Assembly: GCF_016917755.1 (NCBI RefSeq)
Contig: NZ_CP070326.1
Coordinates: 4,898,001-4,962,000 of the forward strand
Source of the DNA: Streptomyces noursei
GTDB taxonomy: Bacteria > Actinomycetota > Actinomycetes > Streptomycetales > Streptomycetaceae
DNA: 64,000 bases
Direction: 5' to 3'
The position numbers and the translations under genes are program-made. Positions 1-8,873 of this stretch are shown here, in pieces. Within the stretch, counting starts at the first letter, position 1, and every line of letters starts with the position of its first letter. The notes beneath the pieces are model-generated. The model saw only the letters and a program-made list of their open reading frames with translations, was not told the DNA's origin and did not search any database.

Positions 1-2
1 TC

Positions 3-785
3 GAGCGCAGGGTCTACGGCGAGAACGGATGGTTGCTGCCGGCGGTGGAGCCGGATGAGTGGATGCGCCGCCTGGGCTCGCTGCCGCTGATGTACCAGCC
101 CGGGGAGCGGTGGCAGTACAACATCAGCAACGACGTGCTCGGAGTGCTGGTGGCCAGGGTCACCGGCCAGTCCTTCGAGACGTTCCTGCGCGAGCGCATC
201 TTCGCCCCGCTGGGCATGAAGGACACCGGTTTCCACGTGCCCGCCGACAAGATCGACCGACTGCCGCCCCTGTACGCCCCCGACCCGCAGACCGGACAGT
301 TCACCGTAGAGGACCCGGCCGAAGGGGGACACCACAGCAGCCCTCCGGCGTTCCCGTCAGGCGGCGGCGGACTCGACTCCACCGCCGACGACTACCACGC
401 CTACTTCCGGATGCTGCTCAACGGCGGAATGCACGGGGGCGAGCGGATCCTGTCCCGGGCCGCCGTCGAGCTGATGACCACCAACCGCCTCCCGGCCGAG
501 CAGCTGGCCGCCCGAGAAGCCCTGGCCCGCAACGCCGTCCACTTGGCGTACGGCCAAGGCCAGCACGGCGGTTGGGGCTTCGGGATGGCGGTGCGCACCT
601 ACCGAGGCGACTACGCGCCCATCGGCCAGTTCGGCTGGGACGGCGGATCCGGCACCACCACCTACGCCGACCCGCACAACCAACTCGTCGGCATCCTGCT
701 CACCCAGGTCGGGATGTCCACCCCGGACTCGGCGCGGGCCATCCACGACTTCTGGACCACGCTCTACCAGGCAATCGACGACTGA
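3..785 (+). CDS. Serine hydrolase, class C beta-lactamase family (5' end outside window)
   Basis: C-terminal 260 residues of a serine hydrolase of the beta-lactamase/D-alanyl-D-alanine carboxypeptidase (S12) family; the reading frame is open at the window edge, so the N-terminus with the SxxK nucleophile motif lies outside. Visible signatures are the family's Tyr-x-Asn motif (YNISN, around base 118), the following LxExxFAPLGMKDTGF segment that is typical of these enzymes, and a late GWDGGSGTT stretch corresponding to the KTG-like region. Function would be hydrolysis of an ester, amide or peptidoglycan-like substrate; the exact substrate cannot be read. A strong hairpin follows 16 bp downstream, so transcription probably ends there. 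Confident for the family, not for the substrate. Confidence 0.85.
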   Translation, partial: ERRVYGENGWLLPAVEPDEWMRRLGSLPLMYQPGERWQYNISNDVLGVLVARVTGQSFETFLRERIFAPLGMKDTGFHVPADKIDRLPPLYAPDPQTGQFTVEDPAEGGHHSSPPAFPSGGGGLDSTADDYHAYFRMLLNGGMHGGERILSRAAVELMTTNRLPAEQLAAREALARNAVHLAYGQGQHGGWGFGMAVRTYRGDYAPIGQFGWDGGSGTTTYADPHNQLVGILLTQVGMSTPDSARAIHDFWTTLYQAIDD

Positions 786-800
786 TCCGCCTGCCGGCCT

Positions 801-839
801 GCCTGGTCGAGGTCGGTCCGCAGAAGACCTCGACCAGGC
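801..839 (+). terminator. Intrinsic terminator after serine hydrolase gene
   Basis: A perfect 14-bp inverted repeat (arms 801-814 and 826-839) with an 11-nt loop lies 16 bp past the stop codon. There is no U-tract, as is common for Streptomyces terminators. Confidence 0.6.
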
Positions 840-1137
840 TCCGGCCTTCGACGCCGCCACGTTCCGCGATCAGCTGCACGACCGGCTCAGGACAGTCGCC
901 GACGCCACCCTTGAGGGGGCTCGGTGCCGCTGGGCGCCGGGCCCCCTCGCAACAGCGAGGGAACAAGCCGGCCTTGGGGATCACTCACCCTGTGGCCGGC
1001 GCTGAGAAGAATCCGGATCGCGACCTCTCATGAATGAACAGACACCCGAACGACAGCCGATCAGATCCAGGGTCGGCGAACCACGTGCAGAACTCAGAGA
1101 AGTCGCGCAGGACGCCTCGCGCAACCAGGAGGAACAC

Positions 1138-1965
1138 ATGACGAAGAACGGCACTTCCTCGCACCATTCACCGTGGACCGGCATGGTGCCGGTGGACGAC
1201 ACGGCCCTGGCCGTCACCGACACCGGCGGTCCCGGTACCCCGGTGGTCTACCTCAACGGCCACGTCGCCACTCAGGGATACTGGCGGCGGGTCCTCGCCG
1301 AACTGGGGCCGGGGTGGCGGCACATCACCTACGACATGCGGGCCCGCGGCAAGTCGAAGCGTTCGGCGGACCCCAATTCGTTCGAGACGCACCTCCGGGA
1401 TGTCGATGCCGTTCTCGCGGCCAGGGGCGTGGACCGGGCGCTGGTGGTGGGCTGGTCCTACGGAGCGTTCCTCGCTGCGCACTGGGCCAGCCGGAATCCC
1501 GGCCGTACCGTGGGCGCGGTCCTGGTCGAGGGCGCGCAACCGGACGACTGGCTCGATGAGGCCATGGAGCAGCGGATCCGGAAGCTGTTTCGGCGGCTGA
1601 GCCCGATCATGCTGCTGCTGCGCCCGACGGGCCTGACCCCGCGGATGTCCGCCGCACAGATCGCTAACAGCAACATCGAACTCGGCAAGCTCGCCCGCGC
1701 GCGCAACCTGGGCCCCGTGCTGGACCACATCACCGTCCCGACCCGGTACGTGATCGCCTCGGGGAAGTCCTTCGGAAGCAAGGGCGACGAGCAAGAACGG
1801 CACCGCGCCACCCTCCCCGCGGTGGCCGCCCGCAACCCGCACATCACCATCCACCCGAAGGTCACCAGCACCCACGCTTCGATCCTGAAAAAGGACTTCC
1901 GCGCCGTCGCCGCGGCTGTACGCGAGGTCGCCGCCCCCGGCCGCGCGAAGGTGCCGAAGACCTGA
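1138..1965 (+). CDS. Alpha/beta hydrolase
   Basis: A 275-residue alpha/beta-hydrolase-fold protein. The start is the ATG preceded by AGGAGG with 5-nt spacing; an in-frame start about 108 bp upstream has no comparable ribosome site. The N-terminal half shows the usual beta-strand/oxyanion region (residues 25-50), the nucleophile elbow GWSYG (Ser at about 107) and a C-terminal His in a STHAS context (about 246). The acid residue is not obvious: the strand that usually ends in Asp reads VIASGKSFG. No signal peptide is seen, so it is probably cytoplasmic. The gene stands alone between two hairpins. Substrate unknown. Confidence 0.85.
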   Translation: MTKNGTSSHHSPWTGMVPVDDTALAVTDTGGPGTPVVYLNGHVATQGYWRRVLAELGPGWRHITYDMRARGKSKRSADPNSFETHLRDVDAVLAARGVDRALVVGWSYGAFLAAHWASRNPGRTVGAVLVEGAQPDDWLDEAMEQRIRKLFRRLSPIMLLLRPTGLTPRMSAAQIANSNIELGKLARARNLGPVLDHITVPTRYVIASGKSFGSKGDEQERHRATLPAVAARNPHITIHPKVTSTHASILKKDFRAVAAAVREVAAPGRAKVPKT

Positions 1966-1988
1966 CCCAGCGGACTGACGGCCAGTCA

Positions 1989-2014
1989 GGCGGCGGCCTT
2001 CGGCGGCCGCCGCC
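1989..2014 (+). terminator. Hairpin terminator after alpha/beta hydrolase
   Basis: Perfect 10-bp GC-rich stem (1989-1998 with 2005-2014) and a 6-nt loop, 24 bp after the hydrolase stop and before the end of the convergent MarR gene. The rest of 1966-2209 shows no gene. Confidence 0.5.
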
Positions 2015-2209
2015 GGCGCACCGCTGTCCGAAAGCGGGCCCCTGCTCGACGCCGATGACGACAGGGGCGCACGGCCAACGGCAACCTGCGTCAAGCGGGC
2101 GGGAGCCGGTGCTGATGCGGAGACACCCAACGGCGCTTGGTGCCACACGCCCCTTCTCCATCGCCGCCCGTCCCAGAAGCAGTTGAGCGAGGGCACGCGC
2201 CGGGGTGGC

Positions 2210-2734
2210 TCAGCGCGGAGCGTCCTTACCTGGGCGCCGGTGGCGGAGGGCGTCCTGAGAGTCGACGTACTTGAGCATGAGGCGAGCGAAATCCAGGCGC
2301 TCCCGCTCGGTCCAGTCAGCGGTGATGCACTCGAAGGCCGAGCGCTGATGGCGGACAAAGCGGGCCATCAGCTCACGGCCCTCGGGGCTGAGCTGGAGGA
2401 CGGTGCGGCGGCCGTCCTGCTGGGAGGCCGCGCGGATCAGATGGCCGGCCGAGATGCAGTCGGAGACCATGCGACTGGCCACCGACGGATCCACGCCCAG
2501 GTGCCGGGCGACAGCGCCGACGGTGATCTCGCCGGCACCGGACTGCCCGCCCGCCTCACCCTCCGTGTCGTCTTGCTCGGCTTCCAGGACGATTCTGAGA
2601 ACCAGCGTGCGGCTCAGGTCCTTGTGGGAAATCGGGTCCTCGACCTCCAGGAGCGAGGAGCGCCGCAGCTTCCCGAATGCCGGACCCACGGCGTCCAGCA
2701 GTTCCTCCGCGGTCTTCGGCTCGCGCTTCGTCAT
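2210..2734 (-). CDS. MarR-family transcriptional regulator
   Basis: A 174-residue winged-helix regulator. Residues 75-120 carry the MarR-type helix-turn-helix (VGAVARHLGVDPSVASRMV) followed by the wing (QQDGRRTVLQLSPEGRE). The protein ends in a basic, proline-containing tail. It is transcribed divergently from the NAD(P)-binding protein gene at 2843, with a 108-bp AT-rich spacer containing nested GCATG/CATGC dyads. It therefore most likely represses that neighbour and the MFS gene behind it, and itself. Family assignment is firm; the ligand is unknown. Confidence 0.85.
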   Translation of the reverse strand: MTKREPKTAEELLDAVGPAFGKLRRSSLLEVEDPISHKDLSRTLVLRIVLEAEQDDTEGEAGGQSGAGEITVGAVARHLGVDPSVASRMVSDCISAGHLIRAASQQDGRRTVLQLSPEGRELMARFVRHQRSAFECITADWTERERLDFARLMLKYVDSQDALRHRRPGKDAPR

Positions 2735-2776
2735 GCCCTCATCGTACAGACATGGATGACCCCACGAAGGCATGTG

Positions 2777-2813
2777 TTGACTAGCAAACGTGTGCATGAT
2801 TGCATGCATATGC
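2777..2813. promoter_or_regulatory. Divergent promoter with nested dyads, probable MarR operator
   Basis: Between the divergent MarR and oxidoreductase genes lie a TTGACT -35-like box (2777-2782) and overlapping palindromes: GCATG-ATTG-CATGC (2794-2807), TGCATGCA (2801-2808) and GCATATGC (2806-2813). Such stacked dyads in a divergent MarR spacer are where the regulator normally binds. This is inference from position and symmetry. Confidence 0.5.
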
Positions 2814-2842
2814 TTTTGAGCAATGGACGAACGGAGCATTCC

Positions 2843-3685
2843 ATGACCACCCTCATCACCGGCGCCCGTGGCAGGATCGGCCAGGCGATCATCAGCCGCC
2901 TGCAATCGGCCGGTCTCACCGTCCGCGCCGCCAGCGCCAACCCCGCCGAACTGACCGTCCCGGACGGCGTCGACGTCGCCGAGCTCGCCCTCGACCGGCC
3001 CGAGACCTTCGACTCCGCACTCCGCGACGTCCGCCAGGTCTTCCTCTACCCCGAGCCAGCCGGCATCCGCGAGCTGGTCAAGGCTGCCGAGGCCGCCGGC
3101 GTCGAGCACGTCGTCCTGCTCTCGTCCTCCTCGGTCCTGGGCCCGGAGGCCGAGCACGATCCGCTCGCCAGTCACAGCCTCCAGGTCGAGCGCGCCCTCG
3201 CCGGCTCCGACCTCGCCTGCACGTTCCTGCGCCCGGACGCCTTCGCCAGCAACTCCCTCGGCTGGGCCTACTTCATCGGCCAGTCGATGCCGATCCCACT
3301 CGCCTACCCGGACGCGCACATCGCGCCCATCCACCCCGAGGACATCGCCGACATCGCCGTCGAGGCGCTGACCGGCACCTCCCTCACCGGCCGCTCGGTC
3401 ACCCTGACCGGCCCCGACTCGCTCACCTTCCGCGAACAACTCGCCGTCCTCGCGGACACCCTCGGCCGCGAGATCCCGGTCGAGCACATCACTCGCGCCG
3501 AGGCCGAGCAGCAGATGGGCCGCCACCTGCCCGCGCCGATGGTCACCTCGCTGCTCGACCTGTGGGAGGCCGCCAACCACGGTCCGGCCGCCATCGCCGA
3601 CACCGCCCAGACCCTCCTCGGCCGCCCCGCCCGCACCTTCCGGCAGTGGGCCCGCGAGAACGCCGCCGCCTTCACCCGGCACTGA
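2843..3685 (+). CDS. NAD(P)-binding oxidoreductase, NmrA/SDR-like
   Basis: A 280-residue atypical short-chain dehydrogenase/NmrA-like protein. The N-terminus has the Rossmann glycine motif GARGRIG (residues 7-13). The middle shows the LLSSSSV strand and a FLRPDAFASN segment usual in this family, and the C-terminal region (from about 190) resembles the substrate domain of NAD(P)H-azoreductase-like proteins. The start is supported by GGAG six bases upstream of the ATG. It is followed 51 bp later by the MFS gene, and a MarR regulator is divergent upstream, suggesting a small stress- or xenobiotic-responsive operon. Confidence 0.8.
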   Translation: MTTLITGARGRIGQAIISRLQSAGLTVRAASANPAELTVPDGVDVAELALDRPETFDSALRDVRQVFLYPEPAGIRELVKAAEAAGVEHVVLLSSSSVLGPEAEHDPLASHSLQVERALAGSDLACTFLRPDAFASNSLGWAYFIGQSMPIPLAYPDAHIAPIHPEDIADIAVEALTGTSLTGRSVTLTGPDSLTFREQLAVLADTLGREIPVEHITRAEAEQQMGRHLPAPMVTSLLDLWEAANHGPAAIADTAQTLLGRPARTFRQWARENAAAFTRH

Positions 3686-3736
3686 TCCGGGCGGGCCCAC
3701 ACCACACAGGCCCGTCCCCTCCGCCTAAGGGATTCC

Positions 3737-5140
3737 ATGTCCACGGCCTTGAACCAGGCCCCCGCCACCCCACAGACCAGGACCGAACGCCGCCGATGGG
3801 CCGTCCTCGCCGTCGTCCTCTTCGCCGCCGTCCTCGACCTCCTCGATTCCACGATCACCAACATCGCCGCCCCGACCATCGCCACCGACCTGCACGGCGG
3901 GGACGCCCTCGTCCAGTGGCTGGGCGCCGGTTACGCCCTGGCCATGGGCGTCCTGCTGGTGGTCGGCGGCAGGCTCGGCGACAAGTTCGGCCGCCGCCGC
4001 CTGTTCCTGGCCGGCCTCACCGGCTTCACGCTCGCGTCCGTCGCCTGCGGCCTGGCCACAGGACCCGCCTCCGTCATCGGGTTCCGCCTGCTCCAAGGAG
4101 CCTTCGGCGCCCTCGTGATCCCACAGGGTTTCGGCATCCTCGGTGCGGTCTTCCCCCCGAACGAGATCGGCAAGGCGTTCGGCGTCTTCGCCCCCTGCCT
4201 CGGCCTGTCGGCGATCAGCGGCCCGGTCCTCGCCGGGTTCCTCATCGACAGCTTCGGCTGGCGCTCCATGTTCCTGATCAACATCGCACTCGGGGGCCTC
4301 ACGATCGCCCTGGCCGCCCGACTGCTGCCCCGCGACGCCGGAGACCGGACGGTCACCGTCGATGTTCCGGGCTCCGGTCTGCTCGCCGCCACGATGTTCG
4401 GCCTTCTCTACGGCCTGATCGACGGCTCCGGCCACGGCTGGACGCCCGTCCCGATCCTCTCCCTCACCGCCGGCACTCTGCTCTTCGCGCTGTTCTGCCT
4501 GCGTCAGCGAAGCGCCGCCGGCCCACTCATCGAGCCCTCGCTGCTCAAGAACCGTGGCTTCACCTCCGGCCTGATCCTCGGCCTCGTCTTCAACGCGGCG
4601 GTCGCCGGTCTGCTCCTCGTTCTCTCCCTCTTCCTCCAGGACGGGCTGCACCGCACCCCGACCCAGACTTCGCTCTGCCTCGCCCCGGTCGCCGCCGGCA
4701 TCATCCTCGCCTCGATCGCCGCGCACCGTCTGATGGCCCGCCTCGGCCGCACGCTCATCCTCATCGGCCTGCTGCTCACGCTGACCGGCACGCTGTCGCT
4801 GCTCGTCCTGGTCCACGCCACCAGCCCGACGGCGTGGACGCTCCTCGCCCCGGTCTTCGTCACCGGCCTTGGTCTCGGCTCCTGCTTCGGCACCGTCTAC
4901 GAGGTCACCCTCGGCGACATCGGACCCAAGGAATCGGGCAGCGCCAGCGGTGCACTCTCCGCCGTCGCACAACTCGCCAACAGCATCGGCGCCGCGGCCA
5001 TCACCACCGTCTACTTCCACACCGCCGGCGCCCCCGCGTCCGCAGCCGTCCACAGCCTCGCCACGGTCGCCGTCGGCACCCTCGCCTGCTGCGCCCTCGT
5101 GCGGCTACTGCCGCGCACGGCCCGGCCCCGGCATCACTGA
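3737..5140 (+). CDS. MFS drug efflux transporter, DHA2 (EmrB/QacA-like)
   Basis: A 467-residue integral membrane protein of the 14-helix DHA2 branch of the major facilitator superfamily. It has the first-helix LDSTITNIA motif (about residues 35-45) and the cytoplasmic-loop motif GGRLGDKFGRR (about 76-86), then a succession of hydrophobic segments to the C-terminus. It is a probable proton-driven exporter of toxic organic compounds. It is followed 18 bp later by a MarR gene, so it is likely under local MarR control from one or both flanking regulators. Confidence 0.88.
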   Translation: MSTALNQAPATPQTRTERRRWAVLAVVLFAAVLDLLDSTITNIAAPTIATDLHGGDALVQWLGAGYALAMGVLLVVGGRLGDKFGRRRLFLAGLTGFTLASVACGLATGPASVIGFRLLQGAFGALVIPQGFGILGAVFPPNEIGKAFGVFAPCLGLSAISGPVLAGFLIDSFGWRSMFLINIALGGLTIALAARLLPRDAGDRTVTVDVPGSGLLAATMFGLLYGLIDGSGHGWTPVPILSLTAGTLLFALFCLRQRSAAGPLIEPSLLKNRGFTSGLILGLVFNAAVAGLLLVLSLFLQDGLHRTPTQTSLCLAPVAAGIILASIAAHRLMARLGRTLILIGLLLTLTGTLSLLVLVHATSPTAWTLLAPVFVTGLGLGSCFGTVYEVTLGDIGPKESGSASGALSAVAQLANSIGAAAITTVYFHTAGAPASAAVHSLATVAVGTLACCALVRLLPRTARPRHH

Positions 5141-5158
5141 CCCGCTCCGGAGCACGAC

Positions 5159-5572
5159 ATGAAGCCCATCGGCTACTGGCTCAACCGCACCGACAAGGCC
5201 CTCACCTGCTACATGAACGCCATGCTGGCCGAGTTCGGCCTCACCCGGACCGCCTGGCAGGTACTCAACGTCATCGAGAAGGATCCGCAGGCCACCGACA
5301 CCGAAGTGCTGACCGTCCTTGCCGCCAACGCGGACATCGTCACCCTGACCACCGCCATCGAGACAGTCATGGCCGACGGCTGGATCGCCCGCCCGGAGCC
5401 GGGCCGCCTCGCCCTGACCGACGACGGCCGCGCCCGCCTCACCGACGTCGCCGAGCGCGTGCACGCCTTCCGCGACCTGTCGGCGACCGGCATCACCCGC
5501 GAGGAATACCGGATCGCCGTCACCGTCCTGGAACGGATGACCCACAACCTGGAGGACGGAGCAGAACAATGA
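5159..5572 (+). CDS. MarR-family transcriptional regulator
   Basis: A 137-residue MarR-type protein. An N-terminal helix with a Cys (CYMNAML) is followed by the winged HTH (residues 35-80, LTRTAWQVLNVIEKDPQATDT) and a dimerisation helix at the C-terminus. The gene lies 18 bp downstream of the MFS gene and probably autoregulates that operon. Its stop codon overlaps an ATG (ATGA) that opens only a nine-codon frame, suggesting that a third operon gene was lost at this point. Confidence 0.85.
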   Translation: MKPIGYWLNRTDKALTCYMNAMLAEFGLTRTAWQVLNVIEKDPQATDTEVLTVLAANADIVTLTTAIETVMADGWIARPEPGRLALTDDGRARLTDVAERVHAFRDLSATGITREEYRIAVTVLERMTHNLEDGAEQ

Positions 5573-5598
5573 GTTCACCAAAGCCGCAGCCCTCGTAA
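5569..5598 (+). pseudogene. Probable stump of a lost downstream operon gene
   Basis: An ATG overlaps the MarR stop codon as ATGA, with GGAGG about 13 bases upstream, the normal arrangement for a coupled next gene. The frame closes after nine codons, just before IS-derived sequence. The simplest reading is that the original third gene was truncated when the transposase debris arrived; it could also be chance. Confidence 0.3.
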
Positions 5599-5639
5599 CC
5601 AACTTCCCGCCAGAACCCCGCGGCCCGGTTTCTCTGACT

Positions 5640-5937
5640 CGGTTTCACCAGATGCGTCAGCGGCGACAGCGTTCAGGACAGCCAGGGCGAGCAAGGCGAG
5701 CATGATGTGCCGGTGCCAGGCAGTCCAGTGCCGGACCTGGTAGCGGTCGAGGCCGACCTGGCTCTAGGCGTTCACCGTGGTCCGGGGGATTACGGCGGAT
5801 CAACAGGTGACGTTGGCCTTCGGTGCCGATGGGTGCCGATGGGTGCCGATGTGGATCCAAGCCCAGTCGTAGGAGCGCGGGCCCTTTGCGCCGGCTCCGG
5901 CGCTGTGCCGCTGCGAGCAGCACGGCGCCGCCGCGGG
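5640..5937 (-). pseudogene. Remnant of IS701-like (IS4 superfamily) transposase
   Basis: On the minus strand, fragments of the C-terminal third of an IS701/IS4-type DDE transposase can be read in shifting frames: GAGAKGPRSYDWAWI near 5893-5850, then LLIRRN, and finally GLDRYQVRHWTAWHRHIML with LALAVLNAVAAD near 5745-5660. There is at least one frameshift, a deletion between the last two blocks and an in-frame TAG before the GLDRYQ block. No intact element or terminal inverted repeats are visible. It marks a past insertion that probably damaged the genes on both sides. Confidence 0.7.
5821..5850. repeat. Short tandem repeat in transposase remnant
   Basis: Three consecutive 10-bp copies of a GGTGCCGATG-type unit lie inside the decayed transposase and coincide with its reading-frame shift, so slippage here may have caused the frameshift. 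Confidence 0.7.
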
Positions 5938-5940
5938 CCG

Positions 5941-6086
5941 TCACAGCCCGACCTGTGCCACGCAGAACTCGTTGCCCTCCGGGGCTTGCATGGTCCACCA
6001 GTGCCCGGCTGGCCCTTTGTTCACCTTTCGGACGCCGGCCGCCCCGAGACCCTCCGGCCGGGCTACCGTGCTCGCGATGTGACGGC
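5941..6086 (-). pseudogene. C-terminal fragment of VOC/glyoxalase-family protein
   Basis: About 48 codons on the minus strand end in HWWTMQAPEGNEFCV, the hallmark C-terminal segment of vicinal-oxygen-chelate (glyoxalase/bleomycin-resistance-like) proteins, whose Glu is a metal ligand. The first two thirds of the usual ~120-residue protein are missing. It lies directly downstream of the amidohydrolase stop and abuts the transposase remnant, so it is best read as a truncated relic. Confidence 0.6.
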
Positions 6087-6094
6087 ACATCAAT

Positions 6095-7387
6095 TCACAG
6101 CGCCATGCCCGTATGCGTCCGCTCCGCGATCCACCCTGCCATGGCCCGGACGGCGAGGCTGATGGCTCGCTCGTCAGGATCGAAGTCGGGGTAGTGCGGG
6201 TAGCTGGTGGTGATGGGCGCGCCGGGGGAACGGACGCCGAGGAAGGTGTACGTGCCGGGGACGCGGTCCAAGTAGAGGGCGAAGTCTTCGCCGCTGAAGG
6301 GCGGGAAGGCGGCATGGAGCTCGGTGACCGCTTCTTGGCCGAGTGTGCGCCGCAGGTGGCGGGCGAGTGTGCGGGCGTCGCGTTCCGGGCAGGCCATGGC
6401 CGGGAACGGCTCGGCGGGGAAGCTGACCTCGGCTCCCGCGTACGACGTGGCCAGGCGGCGGATGTCCGCGCGGACCTCCGGGTACCGTTCCTGCGGCCAG
6501 CAGCGGTAGGAAACGGTCACTTTGCCGGCCTCCGGCGCTTGGGCCCGGACGACCACGAACCGCGCCAGTGGCCCGTCGGGTGTCTGGGCGTCGGCGACCA
6601 GCCGCTCGATGTCCGCTGGTGTCCGTGGTAGCGGCACCGTGGAGAGTGCACCGATCTCGGCGGCCAGTCGTCGCGCGGCGTCGGGCGCGTCCGGCTGGGG
6701 CAGAACGACCTCCGCCTTGTCCAGGCCCGGCAGCCCGTAGCCCGGGGTGAGCGCGAACTGGCCGACGGGGAACGGCCCGCAGTGCAGCGCGTGAATCTCT
6801 TCCACGCCGGTGCGCTCCAGCACGCCCGTTTCGAGCAGTGCGCGAGCCCCGCTCAGGGTCTCCTCAGCAGGCTGAAAGAGGAACACCACTGTTCCGTCCA
6901 ACTGCCTCCGCATACGCGCCAGGACCCGTGCGATGCCGAGCGCCACGGTGGTATGGACGTCGTGCCCACACAGATGAGCCGCCACCGGACCGCCGCCAAC
7001 GATGTCCTTGGGCGGCACCGCGTCCATATCCGCCCGGTACGCAACGGTCCGGCCCGGACGCGAGCCCCGCAGGACACCGACGACGCCGTGGCCACCCACC
7101 CCGGTGGTGACGGCCAGCCCGGCTGCCCGCAGCTCTCGGGCCACCACATCGGCCGTGCGCCGCTCCTGGCCCGGCGCCTCGGGATGCCGGTGGATGTCGC
7201 GCCGCAGCCTGATCAACCTCCACTTCAGGCGCGCCACCTCGGCGTCCACCGCCCCTTGCTCCACCGGCTGTTGCCCCCCGCCGGCGACGGCCTCCCCCGC
7301 AGTTCCCCACACGATTCCCGCACCGGCTGCCGCCGCGCCGGCCAGCAACGTACGACGTGCGAGAGCGCGCTCCATGGGACGACCCAC
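6095..7387 (-). CDS. M20 family amidohydrolase/peptidase with Tat-like signal
   Basis: A 430-residue zinc amidohydrolase of the M20D type (hippurate hydrolase/amidase-like). GTG at 7387 is chosen because GGAGGGGG lies five bases upstream. Metal-site signatures are RADMDAV (118-124), CGHDVHTT (Cys140, His142, His145) and PAEE near residue 175; the dimerisation (lid) domain and a final GEDFA-type motif near 390 complete the fold. The N-terminus has twin arginines followed by LLAGAAAAGAG, suggesting Tat export. It probably hydrolyses N-acyl or amide substrates outside the membrane. Downstream is a truncated VOC fragment. Confidence 0.82.
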   Translation of the reverse strand: MGRPMERALARRTLLAGAAAAGAGIVWGTAGEAVAGGGQQPVEQGAVDAEVARLKWRLIRLRRDIHRHPEAPGQERRTADVVARELRAAGLAVTTGVGGHGVVGVLRGSRPGRTVAYRADMDAVPPKDIVGGGPVAAHLCGHDVHTTVALGIARVLARMRRQLDGTVVFLFQPAEETLSGARALLETGVLERTGVEEIHALHCGPFPVGQFALTPGYGLPGLDKAEVVLPQPDAPDAARRLAAEIGALSTVPLPRTPADIERLVADAQTPDGPLARFVVVRAQAPEAGKVTVSYRCWPQERYPEVRADIRRLATSYAGAEVSFPAEPFPAMACPERDARTLARHLRRTLGQEAVTELHAAFPPFSGEDFALYLDRVPGTYTFLGVRSPGAPITTSYPHYPDFDPDERAISLAVRAMAGWIAERTHTGMAL

Positions 7388-7623
7388 TGTTCCCCCTCCA
7401 TGACTTTCAACTGGCCTTCCGGAACGCCAGACGGCAGTCGCATCCCGACACCGTGTTCTGAGCCCCGCCACCAGACGAACCGAAGCCCCGGAGGCAACAT
7501 GATTGCCGCACGCCGCCGCCGCGCCCATCCGGCCGACCACCACTTCAAGGTGGGGATAACCACAACATGGCACGCCGCGAGATCGCGAAACCAGACTGGA
7601 GTACTAACCTGCGGCGACCGGCC

Positions 7624-7668
7624 CCCTATGCTTCCCGAGCTCAGAACGAGGGTTCGATGCCGGGTCGC
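7624..7668 (+). other. Degenerate copy of tRNA-Gly 3' fragment (old att scar)
   Basis: This stretch resembles the 8871-8915 tRNA-Gly fragment: a shared CCCCCT lead, the TTCCC-AGCTCAGA anticodon-arm segment and GGGTTCGAT T-loop, but the T-stem and acceptor have decayed. The two copies are direct repeats about 1.25 kb apart bracketing the orphan gene at 7914-8618. Probably an attachment-site relic from an earlier or tandem integration. The remainder of 7388-7913 shows no convincing gene. Confidence 0.45.
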
Positions 7669-7913
7669 CGAAGCAGACAAAGGCCCGATGGCGAACAGCT
7701 GCTGGCGTTAGGGCGCAAGACATGCCGAGATTTGCCGACTTCGACGCTTCGTCCCTCCGCCGCGCCAGCTCAGTGGAGGGCGGATTTCCCTGGCGCGGCC
7801 AGACCGCGACCCTCATCCGGATAGATGAGAAGGGATCCGAATTGACGCGAAGGGGATCGTCACCCAGGCGACCCGCCGCCGACCGGTACCTGATTCCCCC
7901 CCTCTCCCGTTCG

Positions 7914-8618
7914 TCAGCCTTCCTCAGCGATGGGTTCATCGACTGCGTAGGGATGGACGTACCGGTCCTCACCGAACGGCTTGAACCAACTCGCCAGCCC
8001 CAAGGGCGCGACGCCGAGGTACTCGCCCACCGGACTCTCGTCGATGCCGTCCTTCGAGTCGTCGTACAACCACTCATGGTCCATGTCCTCGTAGACCATC
8101 TCGGCAAAGCACTCCAGAGCCGACGAGACGCCCTCATCGAGGAGACCGAACGTCTCAAGGGTCACCTCGGCCCGGCCAAGAAGGAGCCTCAGTACCAGCT
8201 CCTCCGCCACACAGCTCAGCTGCTCGAAGCTGCCCTCCGTGAAGCGCGTGGTCAAGACAATCGCCGTCACCAGGAAGCGCCGGGCGAAACGGACGTCGTA
8301 TTGAAGGGCATAGCGCGAAGGCAGTTCGTCGAGCAGCCACATCGGCCGGTCGCGCTCAGCGACGTTCATCTCCTCCGCAGCCAGCGCATACGCGTCCTGG
8401 AACAGCTCGTCCAAGAGAACATCCGTCGCCCACACCAATGCCCCGGCTGCCAGCTCTGCGTCATCGACCGACACCCGGGAGCCGTGGTCGGCCAGGTCGT
8501 CGTCCTTCTCCTCCTCATCGGGGGCGCCGAACATCTCCGGTTCGAAGGCCCGCAGCCGGGCGGCCATGGAACGCATCCTGCGTTGCACCGCCTCGGTATC
8601 GACGGCGTCGCTCGTCAC
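7914..8618 (-). CDS. Hypothetical protein (acidic, helical)
   Basis: A 234-residue protein I do not recognise. It starts at GTG 8618 (a later in-frame ATG is possible), is acidic with an EEEKDDD run near residue 35 and otherwise looks helical and soluble; its tail reads HPYAVDEPIAEEG. There is no signal peptide or membrane segment. It has normal high-GC codon use and is bracketed by the two tRNA-Gly-derived repeats, so it may be cargo of a small integrated element. Confidence 0.65.
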   Translation of the reverse strand: MTSDAVDTEAVQRRMRSMAARLRAFEPEMFGAPDEEEKDDDLADHGSRVSVDDAELAAGALVWATDVLLDELFQDAYALAAEEMNVAERDRPMWLLDELPSRYALQYDVRFARRFLVTAIVLTTRFTEGSFEQLSCVAEELVLRLLLGRAEVTLETFGLLDEGVSSALECFAEMVYEDMDHEWLYDDSKDGIDESPVGEYLGVAPLGLASWFKPFGEDRYVHPYAVDEPIAEEG

Positions 8619-8873
8619 GCCGCCCAGCCTTGCAGGACAAGCCACCACTTGCGGCAGCAATGCCGACTTCGAACCGTCCTTGCACGCACCCGCCGGGCAG
8701 AGCCCTCGGGTACAGCGCAAGCCCGTTCGGTGGCAAATCCAGCCGCCGTGCCACTCCCATGCCAGATAGAGCGGTAAACGACGGTCAACAGGGGCCCAGA
8801 GGGTTCGCCGGGAACCAAACTCCCAATGCGGCGTCTTCGCAGGTCAGCCAGGTGTCGGGCGCCGAAAGCCCCC

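Noticed and set aside
2800..5598. 932-codon open frame on the plus strand
   Set aside because: It is an Arg/Pro/His-rich shadow of the NAD(P)-binding protein, MFS and MarR genes in another frame, produced by GC bias.
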